DNA of 7,125 bases from Alloiococcus sp035301245 (GTDB lineage Bacteria > Bacillota > Bacilli > Lactobacillales > Carnobacteriaceae_A), in assembly GCA_035301245.1 (NCBI GenBank), contig DATGUS010000068.1, positions 1-7,125 of the forward strand, written 5' to 3'. Both the position numbers and the translations under genes were made by a program. Within the stretch, counting starts at the first letter, position 1; every line of letters starts with the position of its first letter. Below the pieces are notes generated by a model that saw only the letters and a list, made by a program, of their open reading frames with translations, did not search any database and was not told the origin of the DNA. Of this stretch, positions 1-6,356 are shown piece by piece.

Positions 1-340
1 GCTAAATGCTCTCTTCAACCAAATTTCCCGCCTTTCTTATCTATAATACAAATTAAACGTACTTATTTTATTTTAGTCTTTTCATAACACAAATTCAATG
101 AAAATTGTGAAGCGTTAGACACTTTGTTATTCATTTATATCAGTGCAAAAATAACGTGTTTTGAAAAGCTTTGTGTTAATTATACACAAGTTTATAGTAT
201 TTTAAAAAAATGCTATTTATTAATGTTTAAACTAATAAATACTATCAATTTTTGTTGATAATCGAACAAAAATTAAATTTATCTTTTATAAATCGTTTAC
301 TTCTTTAGCTATCAAATAAAACAAGGAAAAAGTAAATAAC
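1..340. other. AT-rich intergenic region with stacked inverted repeats
   Basis: No convincing gene is visible on either strand. The stretch is very AT-rich and holds several inverted repeats. One has perfect 10-bp arms (247-256 with 265-274). A second has 9-bp arms (214-222 with 233-241) around the palindrome GTTTAAAC. A third has 9-bp arms (194-202 with 237-245) that compete with the second. A fourth has arms TTGTGT/ACACAA at 171-189 and includes TTATACACA (180-188), which matches the DnaA-box consensus TTATNCACA. None has a GC-rich stem followed by a T-run, so none looks like a terminator. At the left edge, the minus strand shows AAGGCGG (34-28) nine bases before a TTG at 18 that stays open to the window edge. 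This could be the start of a leftward gene, but six codons are too few to call it. Confidence 0.5.
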
Positions 341-382
341 AAAATAAAAAGAAGCTTGCATCTAAAAACGATACAAGCTTCT
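341..382 (-). terminator. Intrinsic terminator of the DUF697 GTPase gene
   Basis: The arms AGAAGCTTGCAT (350-361) and ATACAAGCTTCT (371-382) pair with a single mismatch around a 9-base loop. Read on the minus strand, the stem is followed by a T-rich run (complement of 341-349), and it lies 13 bases past the GTPase stop codon. The plus strand also has a T-run (384-389), so the element may work in both directions. Confidence 0.85.
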
Positions 383-395
383 ATTTTTTAAACAA

Positions 396-1691
396 TTAAT
401 GTTTAAATGGATTTGGGATTTTACCCACTAAGTCTTTAGTAATTCTTGTGACACGGGATATTTTTGTTTCTTCAACAACATCTAATGCTTCTAAATCGAC
501 ATCGTCTTTATTTTTCCTCATACGTTTAGCAAAACGATCTTTCATTAGTTTTTTCAGTTCATTTGGTGTCATCTCAATGCCATCTGCTTCTGCCTTAGAC
601 ATAATCGCCAACACTTCTATATAAGTAAATGCGAGCGTGCTAGTTACTGTAGCAGCTGTTGTGCCACTAATTAAACCACCGACAATCGTTCCAACACCAG
701 GAATTGCTTTTAGAGCATTTGAAACGATGGAACGTCCTACATAAGTAGCTGAGCCTGTACCTCCTACTGCAGCAATTAAGCTAACAATCGTTGCTTTATC
801 CAAATCAACACCAAAAATCGCCGTAATATGAGCCAGCATAGTAATTTGAAGCGGTACTAATGCTGAGGCATCGGCAAATGGAATCGGTGTGAAGCCAACT
901 CCGAATGTCGTAGCGATATAACCCAGTGTCCAGTGACGAGCCGCTTTAATTTTACGTTTAATATTGGCTTGTTGAACGTTATTAAATGCCTGGTGATAAG
1001 TATCAGGCAATACTTCAAATGATTGCTCTACTAGAGTTTCTAATCCAAAACGATCAATAGTTAACTCTTTATTAATCTCATAAGGTTCAGCCATCACACG
1101 TTGAATACCGGCTATAGGTAAGTTTAAATCATCGATGTAAGATTCAAATTGTTTTGACTGTTCACCTATCGCTTGTGTTAAAACAATCAAGACAGGAACT
1201 TTTTCAGACAGCTTTTTAATCAGTTCAATCTCTGTGTCTTCAATTCGGTTCGATTGCGCATGAATCGCATAATAAACTAAGTTTATAGATTCATCTGTTC
1301 CTTTTTGATTTTCAATATATTGGAAAATTTCATCAGTGATTTCTCTTTGAACATCACTAGATAACTCTAAACCTTTTGTATCATATAATATTAATGGAAT
1401 ACCTTCTTTAGAAATACGTCGCAAGTGTTGCGTGACTGGTTTCCCAGTACCTGTTTCGGCTAATTTCTCACGGAATAAATTATTAATTAGTGTACTCTTT
1501 CCGACTCCGGTTTTTCCAATCACCACAATATTAACGCGTTTAAATTCATTAACTCGGTCGGCTGATTTTTTCATCAATTCATCCGCTAAGTCTGTTCTTC
1601 TTGATAAACGATCTAACACACTTGTAGGAATGTTATTAGGCATTAAAGTTTTAAAAGTATCAGCTGATGATGTTTCTTTTTTCTTAGACAT
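396..1691 (-). CDS. DUF697 (YcjF-like) membrane-associated GTPase
   Basis: The product is a 431-residue P-loop GTPase with a C-terminal DUF697 membrane module. The G1 motif GKTGVGKST is at residues 59-67 and the G3 motif DTKG at 104-107. The usual G4 site (N/TKxD) reads LTQAIG (171-176), so the guanine-contacting Lys and Asp are not in the standard form. Residues about 255-365 are glycine-rich and hydrophobic, with several likely membrane-inserting helices (TPIPFADAS at 268-276, PGVGTIVGG at 331-339), as in DUF697 proteins. A basic tail follows. An in-frame ATG nine codons upstream (1718) lacks a ribosome-binding site. The chosen ATG follows AGAGAGGTGG with a short TTCT spacer. The gene lies 66 bases after the YrrS-like gene, with a hairpin between them. 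The cellular role of this family is poorly defined, and I infer only a GTP-dependent action at the membrane. Confidence 0.85.
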   Translation of the reverse strand: MSKKKETSSADTFKTLMPNNIPTSVLDRLSRRTDLADELMKKSADRVNEFKRVNIVVIGKTGVGKSTLINNLFREKLAETGTGKPVTQHLRRISKEGIPLILYDTKGLELSSDVQREITDEIFQYIENQKGTDESINLVYYAIHAQSNRIEDTEIELIKKLSEKVPVLIVLTQAIGEQSKQFESYIDDLNLPIAGIQRVMAEPYEINKELTIDRFGLETLVEQSFEVLPDTYHQAFNNVQQANIKRKIKAARHWTLGYIATTFGVGFTPIPFADASALVPLQITMLAHITAIFGVDLDKATIVSLIAAVGGTGSATYVGRSIVSNALKAIPGVGTIVGGLISGTTAATVTSTLAFTYIEVLAIMSKAEADGIEMTPNELKKLMKDRFAKRMRKNKDDVDLEALDVVEETKISRVTRITKDLVGKIPNPFKH

Positions 1692-1710
1692 AGAACCACC
1701 TCTCTTTGTA

Positions 1711-1746
1711 AAAAACACCTTGCTTTCTATAAAACAAGATGTTTTT
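1711..1746 (-). terminator. Weak terminator or attenuator between yrrS-like and GTPase genes
   Basis: On the minus strand, 12-base arms (1746-1735 with 1722-1711) pair fully if one U-G wobble is allowed, around a 12-base loop. The downstream arm ends in a T-run. The stem has few G-C pairs, so termination is probably partial. The GTPase ribosome-binding site begins only a few bases later (1707-1696). No good promoter is visible in between, so the GTPase gene probably depends on read-through. Confidence 0.5.
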
Positions 1747-1757
1747 GTCTAACTAAC

Positions 1758-2459
1758 TTACTGTGGTTTCATACTTTCAACGTGCCATTGCCCTTCACCA
1801 TAAGAGAGGTAAACGACATATTGTTGGCCAGTTGATCGATCTGTAACGGTTGCTTCAACGCGTCCTGGACCGTCATTTCCAATCCAGTTTTCAGTTAAGT
1901 TCCCAGCTTCAATACCAGTCACTTGTAATACATTTTCACGTATTTCTAAACGGTCAGATGATCCGTCACTATAGTCTACCGCATGACTTGGATCGTGAGG
2001 AGGGTCTTCATTAATAATAGACGTATCCCCTTCTGAAGTTTCTTCTTCCGTGTCTTCTTCTTCCGTGTCTTCTTCATTGTCTTCCTGTAACTTTTCGTCT
2101 GTTTGTTCTTCACTATCTGAAGTGCTTTCAGCTGAATCATCAGTCTGTTCTTCAGATTCCGGGTTTTCTTCAGTTTCGTCTGATTGATCGCCATCTGAAC
2201 TAAATAGTTCGCGTATGGAATCACGGCCTTCTGTCTGAACTAAATCTTCAGACACATTGTCCGTATTATTTCCACTAAAGTTCATAATAAAAATGATAAA
2301 AGCGACTAATAGTAAAAATAATAAAGCAATCAAAAGATAAAATATTTTTTCAAAGGTACTATTTGAATTTCTAGAAGACTTGTCTCTATTTGTAAACCAT
2401 TTTGAGTCTTTTTTACGATTTTTGTTCCGTGCACTTCTCGATTGATTCTCATCGTTCAT
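1758..2459 (-). CDS. YrrS-like (DUF1510) single-pass membrane protein
   Basis: The product is a 233-residue protein with three parts. Residues 1-37 are basic and polar (many Lys, Arg, Asn) and likely cytoplasmic. Residues 38-60 form one strong hydrophobic helix. A Ser/Glu/Asp/Thr-rich acidic stalk spans about 85-155, followed by a compact C-terminal domain (about 170-233) with GPGRVEATVTD and GQWHVESMKP motifs typical of DUF1510 (B. subtilis YrrS). The charge pattern predicts the C-terminus outside the cell. In B. subtilis, yrrS lies next to pbpI, which encodes the class B penicillin-binding protein PBP4b. A cell-wall link is therefore possible, but no wall gene is present here. The start follows AAGGAGGC at good spacing, and the gene has its own promoter. 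The stalk is built from short repeats (SEEQTD twice, DTEEE twice). The family call is fairly sure; the function is unknown. Confidence 0.8.
   Translation of the reverse strand: MNDENQSRSARNKNRKKDSKWFTNRDKSSRNSNSTFEKIFYLLIALLFLLLVAFIIFIMNFSGNNTDNVSEDLVQTEGRDSIRELFSSDGDQSDETEENPESEEQTDDSAESTSDSEEQTDEKLQEDNEEDTEEEDTEEETSEGDTSIINEDPPHDPSHAVDYSDGSSDRLEIRENVLQVTGIEAGNLTENWIGNDGPGRVEATVTDRSTGQQYVVYLSYGEGQWHVESMKPQ
2041..2070. repeat. Perfect 15-bp tandem repeat, two copies, in the acidic stalk
   Basis: The unit TCTTCTTCCGTGTCT occurs twice in exact tandem (2041-2055, 2056-2070), and a decayed partial third copy follows. Each unit encodes DTEEE on the minus strand. Because the unit is a multiple of three, copy-number change would alter the stalk length without breaking the reading frame. 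Confidence 0.85.
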
Positions 2460-2493
2460 TGAATTTCTGCCTCCTTATTGTCTCTACTTCTTT

Positions 2494-2521
2494 ATTATAT
2501 TCTCTCTATAATTTTTGTAAA
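2494..2521 (-). promoter_or_regulatory. Promoter of the YrrS-like gene
   Basis: On the minus strand, TTTACA (2521-2516, one mismatch to TTGACA) is followed 16 bases later by a perfect TATAAT (2499-2494). The -35 box and part of the spacer lie in the last codons of the S-component gene. The predicted transcript would start near 2487, giving a leader of about 28 bases that contains the AAGGAGG site (2476-2470). This is the best sigma-A-type promoter seen in the minus-strand block. Confidence 0.7.
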
Positions 2522-3093
2522 GGTTTAACAATCAATGGTGTTAAAAATGCTGCAACAAGGGCTTCTGGAATACCACTAGTGACAATAATGGCCATAAGTC
2601 CATAAGCAATATTACTCATATCAATATTCATCAAATGCGCTACTTCAGCATTAAAGAATATATAAATAAAAATCATTACAAAAATGGTATTAGTCAGTGA
2701 TCCGACAAAAGCAGCTATTGATATTCTCAGCTTACTATCAGGGAATTTTTTAGATAACATATAGAAAATAAACCCTGTTGTCAGTCCAATTAAGACTCTT
2801 GGTAGAACAGAGATAAATGGATTCACCCATAATAATGGATCAAGCGGCGTTGCTGGCATGGCAAAAGCCCTAAATAAGCGAATAATCCCCCATATAAATC
2901 CAGCGAGCATTCCATCCTTTGTCCCCATTAGAATGGTAGTCACAATTACTGTGACGTGAATGATGGTTGGATTTAAAGGTGGAATGGGTAAATTCCCTAA
3001 CAATGGAACAAAGTTTTGAATTAATAAAATAGCAGTAATAATACCTAATTTGGCCAATCGTTTTGTTTGATTTGTTTCACGTTGTTTAGTCAT
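2506..3093 (-). CDS. ECF transporter S component (substrate-binding membrane subunit)
   Basis: The product is a 195-residue integral membrane protein with about six hydrophobic segments (roughly 15-32, 43-58, 60-76, 92-112, 122-148, 165-190). S components bind a vitamin or related micronutrient and pair with a shared EcfT/EcfA1/EcfA2 energy module. Signs of the family are the size, PTIIHVTVIVTTILMG (42-57), the NPFISVLPRVLIG motif (91-103) and a proline-containing last helix. It resembles the broad ECF_trnsprt group that includes pantothenate-type members, but the substrate cannot be read from the sequence. ATG at 3105 overlaps the marR stop, but its GGAGG neighbour is too close to serve it. 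That GGAGG lies five bases before ATG 3093, which I chose. No energising subunit is encoded nearby, so it probably uses the cell's shared module. The tight coupling suggests control by the upstream MarR. Confidence 0.85.
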   Translation of the reverse strand: MTKQRETNQTKRLAKLGIITAILLIQNFVPLLGNLPIPPLNPTIIHVTVIVTTILMGTKDGMLAGFIWGIIRLFRAFAMPATPLDPLLWVNPFISVLPRVLIGLTTGFIFYMLSKKFPDSKLRISIAAFVGSLTNTIFVMIFIYIFFNAEVAHLMNIDMSNIAYGLMAIIVTSGIPEALVAAFLTPLIVKPLQKL

Positions 3094-3104
3094 AGCGTCC
3101 TCCA

Positions 3105-3536
3105 TTAAATAGCGCTCTCGTAAATTCGATTTAGGCGCATTAATAATATTGAAAGTTTCTGTTTTTCCTCTTCAGTCCAACCACTCAATAAGTCATCAAA
3201 AGCTCTTTTCGATTCTTTTTTATAAGCAGCATAAACTGTTTTTGCCTGTTCGGTTAATTTAAAATATGAATAACGTTTATCGTTACCAGTTTTCTTATCT
3301 ATGAATCCCTTTTTTACTAAAGAATTCACTTGACGACTGATGGTTGATTTATCTAAATAACTAGCATCCGTAATTGCTTTAAGGGTCATCTCTTCATCTT
3401 CTATTATATCAAATAGTACAATACTCGATTCCGTTAATTTATAGTAGTCAAGGAGCATACCATTTAGCTTCCGGTGCATCCGTGTAAAATCATTCATACG
3501 GCTCAGTAAAGTGCCTAATTCTACTTTATTACCCAT
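3105..3536 (-). CDS. MarR-family transcriptional regulator
   Basis: The product is a 143-residue winged-helix regulator, a normal MarR length. Helices at both ends form the dimer interface. The winged helix spans about 36-96, with a recognition helix near KSTISRQVNSLVKKG (63-77) and a wing containing the family's Asp-x-Arg (D86, R88 in NDKRYSYFKLT). Such proteins bind palindromic operators as dimers and usually repress their own operon until a ligand or signal releases them. The chosen ATG (3536) follows GGAGG with seven bases between. An ATG at 3575 would place that site inside the coding region. The stop codon overlaps the first of two candidate starts of the S-component gene, so the two genes are surely one transcript. 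The likely target is its own operon; control of the divergent rqcH is possible but unproven. Confidence 0.92.
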   Translation of the reverse strand: MGNKVELGTLLSRMNDFTRMHRKLNGMLLDYYKLTESSIVLFDIIEDEEMTLKAITDASYLDKSTISRQVNSLVKKGFIDKKTGNDKRYSYFKLTEQAKTVYAAYKKESKRAFDDLLSGWTEEEKQKLSILLMRLNRIYESAI

Positions 3537-3571
3537 TATTGTACCTCCAAAATTATTATTTGACATATACA

Positions 3572-3600
3572 ACAATATCAGTTTTTATTGAAGTAAGCAA
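3572..3600 (-). promoter_or_regulatory. Putative marR promoter with overlapping operator-like sequence
   Basis: On the minus strand, TTGCTT (3600-3595) and TATTGT (3577-3572) are separated by 17 bases, ending about 35 bases before the marR start. Both boxes are imperfect. The sequence ATATCAGTTTTTAT (3575-3588), across the -10 box and spacer, matches 12 of 14 bases of the core of the palindrome found in the rqcH promoter. This would suit autorepression by MarR. Confidence 0.4.
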
Positions 3601-3703
3601 TAACATTTATTTAAAAATTATCTTAAAAGGCTTAATTAGATAAAGGACGTCATTTGTTTATTTTTTGATAAACGTTACTTCTAGATTAATGATAATGAAT
3701 TAT

Positions 3704-3723
3704 TTTATATCAACTGATATAAA
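3704..3723. promoter_or_regulatory. Perfect palindrome, candidate operator in the rqcH promoter
   Basis: The arms TTTATATCA (3704-3712) and TGATATAAA (3715-3723) are exact reverse complements around a 2-base centre, which suits a dimeric winged-helix regulator. The palindrome covers the -35 box and the spacer of the predicted rqcH promoter. MarR is the nearest candidate binder. An AT-rich background makes chance palindromes more likely, so this is a candidate only. Confidence 0.4.
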
Positions 3724-3732
3724 TGATATAAT
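3704..3732 (+). promoter_or_regulatory. rqcH promoter with extended -10
   Basis: A perfect TATAAT (3727-3732) is preceded by TG one base upstream, forming an extended -10 element. TTTATA (3704-3709) lies 17 bases upstream as a moderate -35 box. A second TATAAT overlaps at 3732-3737. The transcript would start near 3739, about 35 bases before the rqcH start codon. Confidence 0.65.
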
Positions 3733-3773
3733 ATAATACCATATTGACGACACCAAAGAAGGAGCTGATTGTA

Positions 3774-5474
3774 ATGAGTTTTGATGGATTATTTACTCAT
3801 TCAATGATTTTAGAATTAAAAGAAAAAATAATGGGCGGTCGCATCTCGAAAGTTTATCAGCCCTATGATAATGAAATCATCATTCGTATACGAGCTAATC
3901 GTCAAAACTATGATTTACTATTATCGGCTCATCCACAATATGCCAGAATGCAACTAACAAATATTTCATTCAACAACCCACAAGAGCCGCCCCACTTTTG
4001 TATGATTTTAAGAAAATATCTTGAAAACGGCTTTCTACAATCAATCGAACAAATTGGCAATGATCGTATTGTCGAGCTTCATGTTTCTAGTCGAAATGAA
4101 TTAGGTGATGAACAAGATATCGTATTAGTAGTTGAAATAATGGGGAGACATAGTAACTTAATATTAGTTGACCGTAACAACGACCGCATCATCCACAGTG
4201 TTAAACCCATTCCGCCCAGCCAAAACGCTTATCGAACCATCTTACCTGGCGTTTCTTATATTCAAGCCCCAAGACAAGAAGAGAAAACAAATCCTTTTGA
4301 GTTCACTCGAGTAAATGAATTAATTGGCGAATCGTTGGATGTCACAACTAAACGGATTCAAACACAGTTAGAAGGTTTTGCAAAACAATCTGCTAAAGAG
4401 TTAGCCTACCGATTAATGCATACTGATAATACTAAGTACGATCAAGTTTATCATACTTTTATTCAAGCATGTCATTTAGAAAACCTAAAGCCAACATTAT
4501 ATAAATCTAATGGCAAGGAAAAATTTGCTCCCTTCCCTTATGAAACATTAGATGGCACTATTAAGCAATTTAATACATTAAGTGAGTTGTTAGATCGTTA
4601 TTATGATCAAAAAGCGGAACGCGACCGAGTGCATCAGTTAGCTAGTGATCTCTATTCGATTGTTAATAATGAATTGACAAAGAATAAGAAAAAACTAGTT
4701 AAAATGAACCGTGATTTAGAAGAGACGAAACTCACAGAGTCATATCGCATTCAAGGTGAAGTATTAACGGCTTACCTCCATTTAGTTGAACAAGGAATGA
4801 CAGAAATCACTCTAACTAATTTCTATGATAATGAAAAGATTACCATCGAACTCGATCCGCAAAAATCACCAGCAGACAATGCTCAATACTATTTTTCACG
4901 TTATCAAAAGATGAAAAAAAGAAAAGCGCATTTAACGAAACAAATAAAAATTACTAATATGGAAATAAATTATTTAGAGTCTGTATTGACACAACTAGAT
5001 GTTGTTTCACTCGATGATATTGAAGAAATCCGTGATGAATTACGTTCTGAGGGCTATATTAAATCCAAATCAAAATCAAAAAAACGATCGAAATCAAAGA
5101 AATCAAAACCATATCACTTTAGATCAACCGATGGCGAAGATATTTTAGTTGGACGCAATAATACTCAAAATGATGAATTAACGATGCGTAAAGCCAACCG
5201 TACGGATTGGTGGCTTCACACGCAAAATATCCCTGGTTCACACGTCATTATTCGTTCAGATAATCCAAGTGAGCAGACTTTTCTAGAAGCGGCACATATC
5301 GCTGCTTACTTTAGTAAATCGCGTGAGTCGGCATCTGTTCCAGTAGATACCGTTCAGGTGAAACATATCAATAAACCAAATGGTGCAAAACCTGGCTTTG
5401 TTACGTATGAAGGACAAAATACCTATTTTGTAACACCGACAAAAAGTTTGATTGATAAACTGAAAGTGGACTAA
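3774..5474 (+). CDS. rqcH: RqcH (Rqc2/NFACT family) ribosome quality control factor
   Basis: This 566-residue protein is the bacterial Rqc2 homologue, formerly annotated as a fibronectin-binding protein (FbpA). It binds split 50S subunits that carry a stalled peptidyl-tRNA and recruits tRNA-Ala to add a C-terminal alanine tail that marks the chain for proteolysis. The N-terminus MSFDGLFTHSM is the family signature. Asp97-Arg98, needed for alanine tailing in B. subtilis RqcH, is present at the same numbers. EIMGRHSN (121-128) is conserved. Coiled-coil helices lie at about 280-320 and 375-405, and a Lys/Ser-rich linker at 430-446. The NFACT-R (DUF814) domain follows, with DWWLHTQNIPGSHVII (478-493). 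A TTG at 3744 is in frame, but ATG 3774 has AAGGAG nine bases upstream and matches the family start. The gene is divergent from marR and converges on nth. Confidence 0.96.
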   Translation: MSFDGLFTHSMILELKEKIMGGRISKVYQPYDNEIIIRIRANRQNYDLLLSAHPQYARMQLTNISFNNPQEPPHFCMILRKYLENGFLQSIEQIGNDRIVELHVSSRNELGDEQDIVLVVEIMGRHSNLILVDRNNDRIIHSVKPIPPSQNAYRTILPGVSYIQAPRQEEKTNPFEFTRVNELIGESLDVTTKRIQTQLEGFAKQSAKELAYRLMHTDNTKYDQVYHTFIQACHLENLKPTLYKSNGKEKFAPFPYETLDGTIKQFNTLSELLDRYYDQKAERDRVHQLASDLYSIVNNELTKNKKKLVKMNRDLEETKLTESYRIQGEVLTAYLHLVEQGMTEITLTNFYDNEKITIELDPQKSPADNAQYYFSRYQKMKKRKAHLTKQIKITNMEINYLESVLTQLDVVSLDDIEEIRDELRSEGYIKSKSKSKKRSKSKKSKPYHFRSTDGEDILVGRNNTQNDELTMRKANRTDWWLHTQNIPGSHVIIRSDNPSEQTFLEAAHIAAYFSKSRESASVPVDTVQVKHINKPNGAKPGFVTYEGQNTYFVTPTKSLIDKLKVD

Positions 5475-5550
5475 TCAATTTTACTCTCCTCTGAGCTTTC
5501 GTTATAGCTCTTCATTTGGTAGATCAACCTCGCTTGCATATCCAAATATC

Positions 5551-5606
5551 AATAAAAAATAACAAAACAAGCCAAGTCCCTTATTTATTTCGGTACTTGG
5601 CTTGTT
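5551..5606 (-). terminator. Intrinsic terminator of the dnaD-nth operon
   Basis: A perfect 12-bp stem (AACAAGCCAAGT at 5566-5577 with ACTTGGCTTGTT at 5595-5606) begins 20 bases past the nth stop. On the minus strand it is followed by a T-rich tract (complement of 5551-5565). The plus strand has no T-run after the stem, so it suits nth better than rqcH. For rqcH, only a poor 5-bp GAGCT/AGCTC hairpin shortly after its stop codon is visible. Confidence 0.88.
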
Positions 5607-5625
5607 CGTATTGGATGATCACTTT

Positions 5626-6276
5626 TTACACTTCGCCTGATTCGACAATATCATATACTTTCTTGACACATTCTTCATGGTCATGTTTTCTGGCAGGACA
5701 TTGATATCTGCCAAAGAATATTAGCCAATGGTGGGCTTGATTCCAAATTTCTTTCGGTAATTTTTCCATCAAGTGCTTTTCAACTTGTGTGATTGAATCA
5801 TCTTCATCAGCAATGTTAAATTTTTTACTAATACGGTTCACATGGGTATCAACTGCAATAGCCGGTTCACCAAACGCGACACTCATCACGACATTTGCCG
5901 TTTTACGCCCGACGCCAGCTAAACTTTGAAGTTCTTGGCGTGTTCGTGGGACTTCACCGTCGAATTTTTCCACAATATCAGTGGCACACTTTTTAATAAA
6001 TTTTGCTTTGTTGCGGTATAAGCCAATTGTTTTAATTTTTTCTTCAATCTCTTTAACATTGGCATTCATTAACGCTTCAGGTGTGGGATATGCTTCAAAT
6101 AAACCAGGTGTGACACGGTTCACGCCAACGTCTGTAGTTTGAGCACTTAAGATAACCGCAATCAACAACTGGAATGCATTATCGTGATCTAACTCAGCTT
6201 TTGCTTCCGGGAATAGCTTCCCCATTGCTTTAACCACTTTTGTTGCTTCTTCACTTGTTAATAATGTCTTGCTCAC
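5626..6276 (-). CDS. nth: Endonuclease III (DNA glycosylase/AP lyase) with altered Fe-S ligand motif
   Basis: This 216-residue protein is a full-length Nth. It removes oxidised pyrimidines from DNA and cleaves the resulting abasic site in base excision repair. The helix-hairpin-helix LAGVGRKTANVV (119-130) carries the catalytic Lys125, and Asp143 sits in AVDTHV (141-146). LLIAVILSAQTTD (37-49) is also typical. The C-terminal cluster motif is normally C-x6-C-x2-C-x5-C. Here the spacing is kept but the residues are Cys193, His200, Cys203 and Asp209, so two of the four cysteines are replaced. The codons at these sites are clear in the DNA. The gene starts with GTG, six bases after AAGGAG (6288-6283). 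It lies 80 bases after dnaD with no clear promoter between, so it is probably cotranscribed, as in Bacillus. Glycosylase activity is likely; presence of the cluster is uncertain. Confidence 0.94.
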   Translation of the reverse strand: MSKTLLTSEEATKVVKAMGKLFPEAKAELDHDNAFQLLIAVILSAQTTDVGVNRVTPGLFEAYPTPEALMNANVKEIEEKIKTIGLYRNKAKFIKKCATDIVEKFDGEVPRTRQELQSLAGVGRKTANVVMSVAFGEPAIAVDTHVNRISKKFNIADEDDSITQVEKHLMEKLPKEIWNQAHHWLIFFGRYQCPARKHDHEECVKKVYDIVESGEV

Positions 6277-6356
6277 GGAATTCTCCTTTTCAATTGATTC
6301 ATTCGTTACGTTAGTACTATGTCATATATCAAGAAATTATTGATGATATCACTATC

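Noticed and set aside
1..18. Possible start of a leftward gene (TTG at 18, AAGGCGG at 34-28)
   Set aside because: The spacing is good, but only six codons lie in the window, the start is a rare TTG and no clear -35/-10 pair is visible upstream.
1432..1752. Plus-strand open frame of 106 codons
   Set aside because: It lies antisense to the 5' part of the well-supported GTPase gene, has no family-like motif and no good ribosome-binding site.
1976..2224. Minus-strand open frame of 82 codons inside the YrrS-like gene
   Set aside because: It is a frame-shifted reading of the repetitive acidic stalk, giving a Lys-rich low-complexity product; there is no sign of a separate start.
2402..2605. Plus-strand open frame of 67 codons
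   Set aside because: It is antisense across the end of the S-component gene, the yrrS promoter and the YrrS start, with no coding signature.
3689..3707. Fur-box-like sequence upstream of rqcH
   Set aside because: I count only about 12 of 19 matches to the Fur consensus, all in A/T bases expected in this AT-rich stretch.
5492..5512. Hairpin GAGCT/AGCTC after rqcH as a terminator
   Set aside because: The stem is only 5 bp, the loop is 8 bases and the following T-run is interrupted.
5516..5704. Plus-strand open frame of 62 codons after rqcH
   Set aside because: It runs through the nth terminator and into the antisense of the nth 3' end, and no ribosome-binding site or recognisable motif is present.
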